Source of the DNA: JAHEFX01 sp964614585
GTDB lineage: Bacteria; Actinomycetota; Acidimicrobiia; Spongiisociales; JAENVV01
Direction: 5' to 3'
Assembly: GCA_964614585.1 (NCBI GenBank)
Contig: CAZTLW010000005.1
Span: 1 to 40,278 of the forward strand
Length of the DNA stretch: 40,278 nt
Part shown: positions 11,483 to 18,965 of the stretch, one piece after another
How the letters are laid out: each line of letters begins with the position of its first letter
Numbering within the stretch: the stretch's first letter is position 1
Made by a program: the position numbers and the translations under genes
The notes under the pieces: model-generated
Told to the model about the DNA's origin: nothing
Database searches by the model: none
Seen by the model: only the letters and a program-made list of their open reading frames with translations

Positions 11483-12778
11483 CTAGAGCGCCGAGACGAG
11501 CTTGCCGGCCGAGGCGAGCCGCTCGGCGACCCACCCGAGGAAGTCCGCCGCCTCCGCCCCGTCGGAGACCCGATGGTCGAACGACAGCGTGAGCTGGGCG
11601 GTGGGGGCGACGCGGACCTTGCCCTTCCTGGTGGCGACGGGTCGGTCGACGACCCGGCCGACGCCGAGGATCGCCACCTCGGGGGCGTTGATGAGGGGGA
11701 TCCCGCCATCCATCCCGAGGGCCCCGTAGTTCGTGACGGTGAAGGTCGACCCGATGAGCTCGGTGGGGGCGATGGTTCCTTCCCGCGCCTCGTCGGTGAG
11801 GCGTCGCAGTTCGGCGTTGAGCTCCAGGATCGATCGCTGGTGGGCGTCGCGGATGACCGGGACCAGCAGTCCCCGGTCGGTGGCGGCCGCGAATCCGAGG
11901 TGTACCTCGTCGAAGCGGCGGATGCCCTCGTCGGTCCAGTGGGCGTTGAGCGCCGGCACCGACCGCAGGGCCGAGACCACCAGTCGGAGGACGATGGCGA
12001 ATGGGGTGATCCGGGTGTCCGGGTTGGCGTCGGCGAGCTCGTCGCGTAGTTCGAGGAGCCCTTCGACGCGGGCCTCGTGCCAGGCGGAGGCGGCGGGGAT
12101 CGCCCCGGCCACCTCCATCCGCTGGGCGATGTTGCGTCGAACGCCGCGGACCGGCTCGACCGAGCCGCCGGGCGTCGCCGGGGTTGCCGGTGTCGGCTGG
12201 GTCTCGGGCTGTTCCGGTGGGGCCCCGGCGGCGGCGCGCACGTCCTCGCGGGTGATCGTCCCGCTCGGGCCCGACGGGGCCACGGCGCCGAGATCGACGC
12301 CGAGGTCCTTGGCGAGCTTGCGGACCGGTGGCTTGGCCCTGGGGCGGTCGCCGGCGGGGGCCGGGGCGGCGGTGGGAGTAGACCGACGGCGCCCGCGGCG
12401 GCCGACCCGGTCCTCGGTGGCCCCGTACCCGACGAGGTTGGGGGAGCGCTCGTCGCCGGGGCCCTCGTCGGGTGCCGGCTGCTCGGTCGTCCCGGGTGTG
12501 GCGTCGGCCGGTGCCGCCTCCTCGGGGGGCGACTCCTCGCCGACCCGGTACGTGATCAGCGGGGTACCCACCTCGAGCACGTCGCCCGGCGCCCCGTGGA
12601 GGGTGGCGACGACGCCCGCATGGGGCGAGGGGATGACCACGACCGCCTTGGCGGTCGAGACCTCGACGATCTCCTGGTCGAGGCGGACCTCGTCTCCCTC
12701 GGCGACCTTCCACTCGAGGATCTCGGCCTCGGTGAGGCCCTCGCCGAGGTCGGGCAGGTTGAACGTCACCTCGGCCAT
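11483..12778 (-). CDS. bkdC: Dihydrolipoamide acyltransferase (E2) of 2-oxoacid dehydrogenase
   Basis: A 431-residue E2 core. Residues 1-80 are one lipoyl domain with the modified Lys44 in STAKAVVV. A Pro/Ala-rich linker follows, then the peripheral subunit-binding domain near 165-200 (KPPVRKLAKDLGVDLGAV). The catalytic acyltransferase domain ends with SFDHRVSDG, carrying the HxxxDG active site. It transfers the acyl group from lipoate to CoA. The overlap TGATG with the E1-beta gene sets the start and implies coupling. No E3 gene is nearby, so a lipoamide dehydrogenase must be supplied from elsewhere. Branched-chain rather than pyruvate specificity is inferred from gene order and the adjacent Lrp regulator. 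Confidence 0.92.
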   Translation of the reverse strand: MAEVTFNLPDLGEGLTEAEILEWKVAEGDEVRLDQEIVEVSTAKAVVVIPSPHAGVVATLHGAPGDVLEVGTPLITYRVGEESPPEEAAPADATPGTTEQPAPDEGPGDERSPNLVGYGATEDRVGRRGRRRSTPTAAPAPAGDRPRAKPPVRKLAKDLGVDLGAVAPSGPSGTITREDVRAAAGAPPEQPETQPTPATPATPGGSVEPVRGVRRNIAQRMEVAGAIPAASAWHEARVEGLLELRDELADANPDTRITPFAIVLRLVVSALRSVPALNAHWTDEGIRRFDEVHLGFAAATDRGLLVPVIRDAHQRSILELNAELRRLTDEAREGTIAPTELIGSTFTVTNYGALGMDGGIPLINAPEVAILGVGRVVDRPVATRKGKVRVAPTAQLTLSFDHRVSDGAEAADFLGWVAERLASAGKLVSAL

Positions 12779-13752
12779 CAGTACTCCAGTGACTCGTCGA
12801 CGGCGTCCAGGATTCGGTCCACCGAGGGTAGGTACTCGGCCTCGAGCAGGGACGGTGGGTACGGCGTGTCGAAGCCGGTCACCCGGATGACCGGCGCCTC
12901 GAGGGAGTAGAAGGCCCGCTCGGTGATCCGGGCGGCGATCTCGGCGCCGACCCCGAAGCTGAGCGGGGCCTCGTGGACCACGATCGCCCGCCCGGTCCGC
13001 TCGACGCTGGCGACGACCGTGTCGTAGTCGAGGGGCTGGAGCGACCGGAGGTCGACGACCTCCAGCGACCACCCCTCGTCGGCGGCGGCCCTGGCGGCGG
13101 TGAGCGCCGTCGGCACCATCGGCCCGTAGGCGATGACGGTGGCGGTCTCGCCCGAGGTGCGCACCGCCGCCTTGCCGATCGGCTCGGTCGTCACGGGCAG
13201 GCTTCCCTCCGTGCGCTCGTAGTAGCGGCGCTTCGGCTCGAGGAAGCAGACCGGGTCGTCGGCATCGATCGCTTCCCGTAGGAGCGAGTAGGCGTCCTCG
13301 GGCGTGCCGGGCGTCACCACCGTGAGTCCGGCGGTGTGGGCGAGGTAGGCCTCGGGGCTCTCCGAGTGGTGCTCCACGGCGCCGATCCCGCCGCCGAAGG
13401 GGACCCGCACGACCATCGGCAGGCTCACCGCCCCGGCGGTCCGGTTGCGGAGCTTCGCCATGTGGCTGACCATCTGGTCGAAGGCGGGGTACATGAAGCC
13501 GTCGAACTGGATCTCGACGACCGGGCGGAGCCCGTTGAGGGCCATGCCTATGGCGGTGCCGACGATGCCGGACTCGGCGAGCGGGGTGTCGAAGACCCGG
13601 TCGGCGCCGTGCTTGCGCTGGAGGTCGTCGGTGATGCGGAAGACGCCGCCGAGGGTGGCGACGTCCTCGCCGAAGACGACGACCCGCTCGTCGGCGGCCA
13701 TGGCGTCGTGGAGGGCGGCGTTGAGGGCCTCGGCGAGGGTGTAGCCGCTCAT
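12778..13752 (-). CDS. bkdB: 2-oxoacid dehydrogenase E1 component, beta subunit
   Basis: A 324-residue transketolase-like subunit forming, with E1-alpha, the thiamine-dependent decarboxylase of the complex. It shows GEDVATLGGVFRIT near residue 29, DTPLAESGIVGTAIGMALNG, and the C-terminal transketolase domain (RAIVVHEAPLSFGVGAEIAA). Length matches the family (about 325). It overlaps E1-alpha by ATGA and E2 by one base, so all three subunits are coupled. Confidence 0.94.
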   Translation of the reverse strand: MSGYTLAEALNAALHDAMAADERVVVFGEDVATLGGVFRITDDLQRKHGADRVFDTPLAESGIVGTAIGMALNGLRPVVEIQFDGFMYPAFDQMVSHMAKLRNRTAGAVSLPMVVRVPFGGGIGAVEHHSESPEAYLAHTAGLTVVTPGTPEDAYSLLREAIDADDPVCFLEPKRRYYERTEGSLPVTTEPIGKAAVRTSGETATVIAYGPMVPTALTAARAAADEGWSLEVVDLRSLQPLDYDTVVASVERTGRAIVVHEAPLSFGVGAEIAARITERAFYSLEAPVIRVTGFDTPYPPSLLEAEYLPSVDRILDAVDESLEY

Positions 13753-14837
13753 CCGTCCGCCTCCTCGGCCCTGGCCAGCACCGCAGCCCGCTGGGCTGCC
13801 AGCGAGGCGGGCGGGTTGGCGTAGACGTGGTCGAACAGGGTGGCGAGCGGCTCGGGTCCCGCCGCCGTGACCTCGGCCCGGACCTCGAGCGATTCCTGCT
13901 CGGCTTCGCGGCGAACGTCCTCGACCGCCATGTCGTCGAGGAGCCCCAGGTCTCGCAGGTGGAGTTCGAGGCGGTCGATCGGGTCCTTCTCCCTCCACTC
14001 GTCCAGCTCGTCGGGTGGTCGGTAGCGGCTGTCGTCGTCGGCGGTGGTGTGCGGCTGCATCCGGTACGTGTGCGCCTCGATGAGGGCGGGCCCGCCACCG
14101 GCCCGAGCCCGCTCGATGGCCTCCGACGCGACGGCGAAGGAGGCCACCACGTCGTTGCCGTCGACCCGGTAGCCCTTCACCCCGTACCCGATCCCCTTGT
14201 GGGCGAGGCTCGGTGCGGCGGTCTGGTGCTCGTTGGTCTCGGAGATGGCGTACTGGTTGTTCTGGACCACGAAGACGGTCGGCGTGTTCCAGACCGCAGC
14301 GAAGTTGAGCGCCTCGTGGAAGTCGCCCTCGGACGTGCCGCCGTCACCGATGAAGCCGAGCGTCACGAGGTCCTCGCCGCGGAGCAGGGCCGCCTTGGCG
14401 AAGCCGACGGCGTGCAGGAGGTGGGTGGCGATCGGGATCGAGTGCGGGGCGACCTGGTACTCGTGGGGGTCGTAGAGCCCCATCCAGGTGCCCTTGTACT
14501 GCTTGAGGAGGGCGGCGAACGGCACGCCGCGCACGAGGGTGATCCCGTGCTCGCGGTAGGAGGGGAACGCCCAGTCGGACAAGCCCATCGCCCACGCCAC
14601 GCCGACCTGGGCCGCCTCCTGGCCCCGGCAGGAGGCCCACACGCCGAGCTGGCCCTGACGTTGGAGGCTGATGGCGAGGGTGTCGAGGGTGCGGGTCCGC
14701 ACCATGTCCCGGTGGAGGCCCAGGAGGTCGTCGTGGGTGAGGCCGACGTGGTCGTACGGCGTCTCGACCGATCCGTCGGGCCGGAGATGGCGCACCGGCT
14801 CGGCGGGTGGCAGCAGGTCGGTCGGGTCGTGCGTCAC
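13749..14837 (-). CDS. bkdA: 2-oxoacid dehydrogenase E1 component, alpha subunit
   Basis: A 362-residue thiamine-diphosphate-binding subunit. The TPP/Mg motif runs from GDGGTSEGDFHEALNFAAVW to the NN of VVQNNQYAIS. The phosphorylation-loop-like segment YRMQPHTTADDDSRYR is typical of bacterial branched-chain E1-alpha. I chose the GTG at 14837 (VTHDPTDLLPP) because GAGAGGAG precedes it by about 9 nt and upstream in-frame codons read as non-conserved Arg-rich sequence. TACGAT (14884 to 14879) is a candidate -10 box. First gene of the operon, divergent from lrp. Confidence 0.92.
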   Translation of the reverse strand: MTHDPTDLLPPAEPVRHLRPDGSVETPYDHVGLTHDDLLGLHRDMVRTRTLDTLAISLQRQGQLGVWASCRGQEAAQVGVAWAMGLSDWAFPSYREHGITLVRGVPFAALLKQYKGTWMGLYDPHEYQVAPHSIPIATHLLHAVGFAKAALLRGEDLVTLGFIGDGGTSEGDFHEALNFAAVWNTPTVFVVQNNQYAISETNEHQTAAPSLAHKGIGYGVKGYRVDGNDVVASFAVASEAIERARAGGGPALIEAHTYRMQPHTTADDDSRYRPPDELDEWREKDPIDRLELHLRDLGLLDDMAVEDVRREAEQESLEVRAEVTAAGPEPLATLFDHVYANPPASLAAQRAAVLARAEEADG

Positions 14838-14903
14838 GGTTGGCGGCTCCTCTCGTCGGCCGTCTCGTCCCCGCTGGAATCGTAGGCTGCGGAACCTGCG
14901 ATC

Positions 14904-14984
14904 CGATTGCGAATCGTGCGGCGAAACGGCTTGAGCGCGCAATCAGATGCCGAAGATCTCGCGATTGGGTCCGACGCGATTGCG
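14904..14984. promoter_or_regulatory. Lrp-type operator array between bkd and lrp
   Basis: GATTGCG occurs at 14905-14911 and 14978-14984 and inverted (CGCAATC) at 14938-14944; a degenerate copy GATTGGG is at 14963-14969. The first copy lies in a perfect inverted repeat CGATT-GCG-AATCG (14904-14916). Repeated sites in the shared divergent region fit cooperative binding by the adjacent Lrp/AsnC protein, which forms octamers that wrap DNA. Binding itself is inferred. Confidence 0.6.
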
Positions 14985-14992
14985 TGGAGCGC

Positions 14993-14998
14993 TACCGT
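14993..14998 (+). promoter_or_regulatory. -10 box of the lrp gene
   Basis: TACCGT with 6 nt before the ATG at 15005, the leaderless spacing. A GATTGCG site ends 8 bp upstream of it, so the regulator could repress its own gene. Confidence 0.5.
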
Positions 14999-15004
14999 GG
15001 CGCG

Positions 15005-15472
15005 ATGGAGCCGTTCGAGCCCGACGAGATCGACCGCGAGATGCTCCGCATCCTCCAGGCCGAGGGCCGGGTGCCCAACCAGGAACTCGCCGAGCGGGTG
15101 GGGCTGTCGCCGTCGCCCTGCCTGCGCCGGGTCCGACGCCTCGAGGAGGCGGGGCTCATCCGCGGGTACGTCGCCCTCCTCGACCCCGACCGGGTGGGCC
15201 GCGGTCTCGACGTCTTCGTACGGGTCCGCCTCGAACGCCAGACGGTGGACGCGGTCGATCGCTTCGAGTCGGAGGTGGCCGGCCTCCCCGAGGTGCAGGC
15301 CTGCTATCGGATGGTGGGGGAGGTCGACTTCCTGCTCCACCTCGTGCTCCGCGACCTGACGGGGTGGGACGAGTTCTACACCGCCCACCTCGGCGGCCTC
15401 GAGGGGGTGGCGGGCATCACCTCGATGATCTCGATGCGCCGGGTGAAGTACACGACCGCCCTCCCCCTGTGA
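15005..15472 (+). CDS. Lrp/AsnC family transcriptional regulator (BkdR-like)
   Basis: A 155-residue regulator. Residues 5-60 form the winged helix-turn-helix (DEIDREMLRILQAEGRVPNQ, then ELAERVGLSPSPCLRRVRRL); residues 70-150 are the RAM effector domain (ACYRMVGEVDFLLHLVLRDL). Lrp-type proteins sense amino acids. Divergent placement beside the branched-chain 2-oxoacid dehydrogenase operon is the arrangement of bkdR and predicts control of that operon by a branched-chain amino acid. The ATG at 15005 is supported by the -10 box 6 nt upstream and by the family N-terminus. Confidence 0.93.
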   Translation: MEPFEPDEIDREMLRILQAEGRVPNQELAERVGLSPSPCLRRVRRLEEAGLIRGYVALLDPDRVGRGLDVFVRVRLERQTVDAVDRFESEVAGLPEVQACYRMVGEVDFLLHLVLRDLTGWDEFYTAHLGGLEGVAGITSMISMRRVKYTTALPL

Positions 15473-15489
15473 GGGGTGGGCCCCGCGAC

Positions 15490-15540
15490 CGTTCTTGTGT
15501 CGCCTCCCCCTTCAGGAGAGGGCTGGACGACACAAGAACG
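15490..15540 (-). repeat. Palindromic element copy A (51 bp)
   Basis: Arms CGTTCTTGTGTCG (15490-15502) and CGACACAAGAACG (15528-15540) are perfect inverted repeats, extended to 14 bp by flanking C/G. The 25-nt centre holds a smaller stem CCCTT/GAGGG. It lies between the convergent lrp and DUF559 genes and may act as a two-way terminator. Strand is set minus because its centre is inverted relative to copies C and D. Confidence 0.9.
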
Positions 15541-15554
15541 GCTTGGAGGGCGGG

Positions 15555-16472
15555 TCACGATCGATCTCTGACGAGGCGGACGACCTCGATCGCGATGGCC
15601 GGGCCCTCGAGGAACACCTGGTCGCTCGTGTAGCGCAGGAGCATCCAGTCGATGGATGCGATCAGATTCTGTCGCCGGGCATCGGCGGCTCGCTGGGCCC
15701 GGGTCGCGTGGAACTCGTGCCCGTCCACCTCGATCCCCAGCCTCTGGTCGGGAAACGCGATGTCGAGCCGGGCGATGACCCTGCCGCCGTCATCGCGGAG
15801 TACAAACTGGGGAACGGGTGACAGGCCGACCCGTTCCAACAGATCGAGGAGTTGACGCTCGTAGCGGCTCTCTGGTCGTCCGAGGGAGGGCCGATCCAGG
15901 ACGGATGCGAGTGCCGTCACACCGCGGCGCCCACTCCTGCGGCGTCGCTCGAGGAAGTCCGCCAACGCCTCGGCGGTCGTGAGCTCGGCAGCGATCGCAG
16001 CGTCGACGGCATGGGCGACCGCATCGGGATGGGCGGAGCCGGCGAAGTCGAGGATCGATCGGGGTACCGCCGTCGTCGGGATCCCCGTGACAGTCCCCAG
16101 GTCCTCGGTGGGGAGGGTGACGGCGGTGTGGACGATGACCTCGCCGTCGAGGCGGAGTCGCCGGCGGCGAGGAGTCACTATCTCGACCGTCGGGTGTGGC
16201 CGAAGGAGGCGGTGGAGGGCTAGCGCCGTGCGGTGGGAAGCAGCACTGCCATCGCCGGCGGCGGCGACGGCCCGCATCACGGACTGGCGCCACGTCGGTG
16301 AGGCTCCAACCACTCGGTAGGTCCGGGGCCCCACCCGCTCGTAGCGCCCGGACCGGACCCGCGATTCGATGGCGCGGTCGCTGACGCCGAGGAGCCGGGC
16401 GGTGTCCCGACTGAAGATGCCGTGCTGGCCGTCGACGGTGCGTTCAAGGTTCTCGCCCATGGCCCAGAGCAT
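15555..16472 (-). CDS. AbiEi-like HTH plus DUF559 (Vsr-like) nuclease-domain protein
   Basis: A 305-residue two-domain protein. Residues 10-60 resemble the AbiEi antitoxin N-terminal winged helix (QHGIFSRDTARLLGVSDRAI, then a GRYERVGPRTYRV segment). The middle part is AbiEi-like. Residues 205-300 resemble DUF559, a restriction-endonuclease fold related to Vsr (PESRYERQLLDLLERVGL, the core IARLDIAFPDQRLGIEVDGH with acidic residues, then ATRAQRAADARRQNLIASIDW). Such proteins are common in actinobacteria, usually without the AbiEii toxin, and their role is not established; no toxin gene is adjacent here. Two ATGs are possible (16472, 16460) and neither has a clear ribosome site. It is bracketed by palindrome copies A and B in the same orientation. 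Confidence 0.8.
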   Translation of the reverse strand: MLWAMGENLERTVDGQHGIFSRDTARLLGVSDRAIESRVRSGRYERVGPRTYRVVGASPTWRQSVMRAVAAAGDGSAASHRTALALHRLLRPHPTVEIVTPRRRRLRLDGEVIVHTAVTLPTEDLGTVTGIPTTAVPRSILDFAGSAHPDAVAHAVDAAIAAELTTAEALADFLERRRRSGRRGVTALASVLDRPSLGRPESRYERQLLDLLERVGLSPVPQFVLRDDGGRVIARLDIAFPDQRLGIEVDGHEFHATRAQRAADARRQNLIASIDWMLLRYTSDQVFLEGPAIAIEVVRLVRDRS

Positions 16473-16526
16473 GCGTCGTCGGCGGGCGGGGTGGAACCCC
16501 CTTGCGGCCCCTCAGGCCCTACTCGT

Positions 16527-16577
16527 CGTTCTTGTGTCGCCTGCCCCTTCAGGAGAGGGCTGGACGACACGAGAACG
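16527..16577 (-). repeat. Palindromic element copy B (51 bp)
   Basis: Arms CGTTCTTGTGTCG (16527-16539) and CGACACGAGAACG (16565-16577), one G-T pair, with a 25-nt centre. Across 53 aligned positions it differs from copy A at only three, and it has the same orientation, on the other side of the DUF559 gene. Confidence 0.9.
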
Positions 16578-16606
16578 GATGGGGGAGGCCCACACACGCG
16601 TACGCC

Positions 16607-16618
16607 CGACAAGAACGG
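16607..16618. repeat. Degenerate half of a palindromic element
   Basis: CGACAAGAACGG equals the right arm of the 51-bp element with two bases missing. No matching left arm is seen nearby. It sits 30 bp from copy B, just after the permease gene's stop. Confidence 0.5.
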
Positions 16619-16624
16619 TGGGGT

Positions 16625-17692
16625 CTACCGGCGGCGGAATGGGTCGGCGGCGTCGCGGATGCCGAGGCCCACGAGGTACCAGGCCCCCGAGAAGAGGGCG
16701 ATGCAGCCGGCGCCGGCCAACAGGGTCGACCACGGGATGCCCTCGCCCTGGGCGGCGGGCAGCGACATCGCCCAGAACACCATCGTGCCCCAGTTGTGGC
16801 GGGTGTCGGCGAAGCCGAGGAACGAGACGAAGCCGTCGGCGATGATGGCCCCCGACACCCCCACGAGCACCGCGAGCGCTGCGACCGGGATGAGGTGGGG
16901 CATGACGTGGGAGGCGATGATGTGGCGGGCCCCGCCGCCCGCCACCCGGGCGGCGTCGACGAACCGGGCCGACATGATCGTCAGCGCCCGGGTCCGCAGC
17001 ACGATGGCCGTGGTCCCCAACCCGGCGATGACGCCGTAGATGAGGCCGAAGACGAACGGCGAGATCGCATCCCCGAACGGTCCGGCGCCGATGATGATGA
17101 GCGCGAGGGGTGCCGGCAGCAGCATGAAGGCGTTCGAGACCTGGCTGATCACCGCATCGGTGCGGCGCCGGAAGAACGCCGACACCACGGCGGCGCCGAC
17201 CCCCACGACCGCCGTCGTGATCGCGGCGGTGACGCCCACCACGAACGAGGGGGCCGCCGCGGCCAGCATCATCGACAGCACGTCGCGGCCGAGGTTGTCG
17301 ACCCCGAACGGGTGGCGCAGGGTCAGGCCGTCGGGCTGGCGGACCTGGTTGTAGGTCTCGCCCACCTCGTAGAAGGGGTTCTGGAGCCGGGCGCGCAGCA
17401 ACTCGATCTGGGTCTCCGGGTCGTGGGGGGCACCGTCGGGCACGATCTCCAGCTCGACGATGATCACGTCGTTGCCCGTGAGGGGGTCGTAGATCGTCGA
17501 CGGCCACACGGTCGCCATGAGGATCGGGTGGATGATCGCCATGGCGAGGAACATGACCAGCAGACCGATGCCGACCATCGCCGGCTTGTGGCGGACGAAC
17601 CGGGACCGGAAGCCCCGCCAACCCGGCTCGTCCTGCGGGTCGCTCGGGTGGAGGAGGCCGGGCTCCGACGAACGATCGACGGTGGCCGTCAC
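16625..17692 (-). CDS. ABC transporter permease, DppC/OppC type
   Basis: A 355-residue inner-membrane permease of the peptide/nickel/oligosaccharide importer family. TM1 lies near residues 35-55 (MVGIGLLVMFLAMAIIHPIL), followed by a long periplasmic segment including HPFGVDNLGRDVLSMM, a hallmark of OppC/DppC. The EAA coupling loop is ARFVDAARVAGGGARHIIAS. Five further TMs follow to the C-terminus. The start is GTG at 17692, overlapping the stop of the sister permease (GTGA). No substrate-binding protein or ATPase gene is adjacent in the window. Confidence 0.9.
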   Translation of the reverse strand: MTATVDRSSEPGLLHPSDPQDEPGWRGFRSRFVRHKPAMVGIGLLVMFLAMAIIHPILMATVWPSTIYDPLTGNDVIIVELEIVPDGAPHDPETQIELLRARLQNPFYEVGETYNQVRQPDGLTLRHPFGVDNLGRDVLSMMLAAAAPSFVVGVTAAITTAVVGVGAAVVSAFFRRRTDAVISQVSNAFMLLPAPLALIIIGAGPFGDAISPFVFGLIYGVIAGLGTTAIVLRTRALTIMSARFVDAARVAGGGARHIIASHVMPHLIPVAALAVLVGVSGAIIADGFVSFLGFADTRHNWGTMVFWAMSLPAAQGEGIPWSTLLAGAGCIALFSGAWYLVGLGIRDAADPFRRR

Positions 17693-18912
17693 AGCTCCAC
17701 CGCCTGGACCCGGTCGTCGACCAGCAGCCGCGGGTCGAGTCGGGCGTGGATCAGGTCGATGGCGAGGCGGGCCACCACCGAGATGGCTCCGATCACCAAC
17801 AGGCCCCCGACCACGAGCGGGTAGTCCCGGGCATCGAGGCCGCCGAACAGCATCCGGCTGATCCCCGGGTAGTAGAGGGAGGCCTGGTAGGACGACGGCA
17901 CCGTGAAGGCGAACTCGACGATGACGAGCCCGGTCAGCACGAACGGCAGCGACACGACGAACTTCGAGAGTGCCGGGAGGATCGCCAGTCGGGCGGCGTG
18001 GCGGTTGCGGACGTCGACCTCGCGCAGGCCCTTGGCCCGGGCGGTCCGGATGTAGTCCTCCTCGGCGGCGCCGTCCATCGAGGCGTCGATGACCAGGGCG
18101 ATCTCCCCGAAGGCGAGGATCGACACCACGATGATCGGCAGCGCCAGCCAGATCAGGATCTGGACGGCGTCGGCGCGGATGCCGACGACGTCCCAGAGCC
18201 ACCACAGGCCGACCAGGTAGACGAGGGCAGAGGCGGCGGTCCACAGCCGTCGGCGAGCCAGTCGTCGGAAGGCCCACGCCACGCCGGCGACGGCGACTGC
18301 CATCACGCCGAACGACGCCATGAGCACCCAGGGAGTCGCCCCGAGGTCGGGGACGTTGATGAGGTTGCGTGGCAGGGCGATCGGGATCTCCGACGCGCTC
18401 GCCACCTCGAGCTCCTGGATGAAGCGCAGGCTCGAGATCCCGAACACCTGGATGAAGAGCCAGGTGAGGAAGAACGTGAGGAAGGGCGGGAACAGCGAGT
18501 GGGTCGTGACCGCGGCGAACCGGATCGAGCCCCGCAGCCAGCGCCGGCTCGACCACCCGGCGATGCGTCCCAGGCCGAGTCCGACCACGAAGGCGGCGCC
18601 CACCGCCACCGTGAAGATGAGCAGCGTCCACGGCAGCAGGGCCGCCATGGTGGGGCCGATCGGCACGCCCGAGAACGACGTCCCGAAGTCCCCGGTCAGC
18701 AGGCTTCCCATGAAGATGAGGTACTGCTGCCAGATCGGCCGGTCGAGCCCGAGTCGCTCGCCCAACTGCTCGCGGAACTCGGCGTTGCCGGGCAGGAAGT
18801 TGGTGGTGAAGTCGCCGGGCATGAGGGCGGACGCGAGGAAGAACACGACCGCCGAGAAGATCACGAGGGTGAGGAGACTGGAGAGGAGCCTCCTGCCGAG
18901 GAAGCGGGCCAC
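17689..18912 (-). CDS. ABC transporter permease, DppB/OppB type, enlarged
   Basis: A 407-residue permease pairing with the DppC-type protein. The N-terminus MARFLGRRLLSSLLTLVIFS and the segment ERLGLDRPIWQQYLIFMGSL, then LTGDFGTSF are DppB hallmarks. The EAA loop is EEDYIRTARAKGLREVDVRN. It is about 80 residues longer than usual DppB. The extra part, near residues 175-255, includes two or three additional hydrophobic segments (VLMASFGVMAVAVAGVAWAF; LVYLVGLWWLWDVVGI), so it may have more than six TMs. The start is GTG with TAACGT 8 nt upstream. Confidence 0.88.
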   Translation of the reverse strand: MARFLGRRLLSSLLTLVIFSAVVFFLASALMPGDFTTNFLPGNAEFREQLGERLGLDRPIWQQYLIFMGSLLTGDFGTSFSGVPIGPTMAALLPWTLLIFTVAVGAAFVVGLGLGRIAGWSSRRWLRGSIRFAAVTTHSLFPPFLTFFLTWLFIQVFGISSLRFIQELEVASASEIPIALPRNLINVPDLGATPWVLMASFGVMAVAVAGVAWAFRRLARRRLWTAASALVYLVGLWWLWDVVGIRADAVQILIWLALPIIVVSILAFGEIALVIDASMDGAAEEDYIRTARAKGLREVDVRNRHAARLAILPALSKFVVSLPFVLTGLVIVEFAFTVPSSYQASLYYPGISRMLFGGLDARDYPLVVGGLLVIGAISVVARLAIDLIHARLDPRLLVDDRVQAVEL

Positions 18913-18920
18913 GGGCAGGG

Positions 18921-18926
18921 ACGTTA
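18921..18926 (-). promoter_or_regulatory. -10 box of the permease operon
   Basis: TAACGT on the minus strand, 8 nt before the GTG at 18912 (leaderless spacing). It is 25 bp from the divergent box of the CoA-transferase gene. Confidence 0.45.
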
Positions 18927-18951
18927 CCGACGATGGCGGCGTAGCCCCCGA

Positions 18952-18957
18952 TAGCCT
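18952..18957 (+). promoter_or_regulatory. -10 box of the CoA-transferase gene
   Basis: TAGCCT with 8 nt before the ATG at 18966. No ribosome site is seen between them, consistent with a leaderless transcript. Confidence 0.5.
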
Positions 18958-18965
18958 CGCCGTCC

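Noticed and set aside
15555..16472. A complete AbiE toxin-antitoxin system
   Set aside because: No AbiEii nucleotidyltransferase gene is next to it; the C-terminal half is DUF559-like, so only a domain resemblance is supported.
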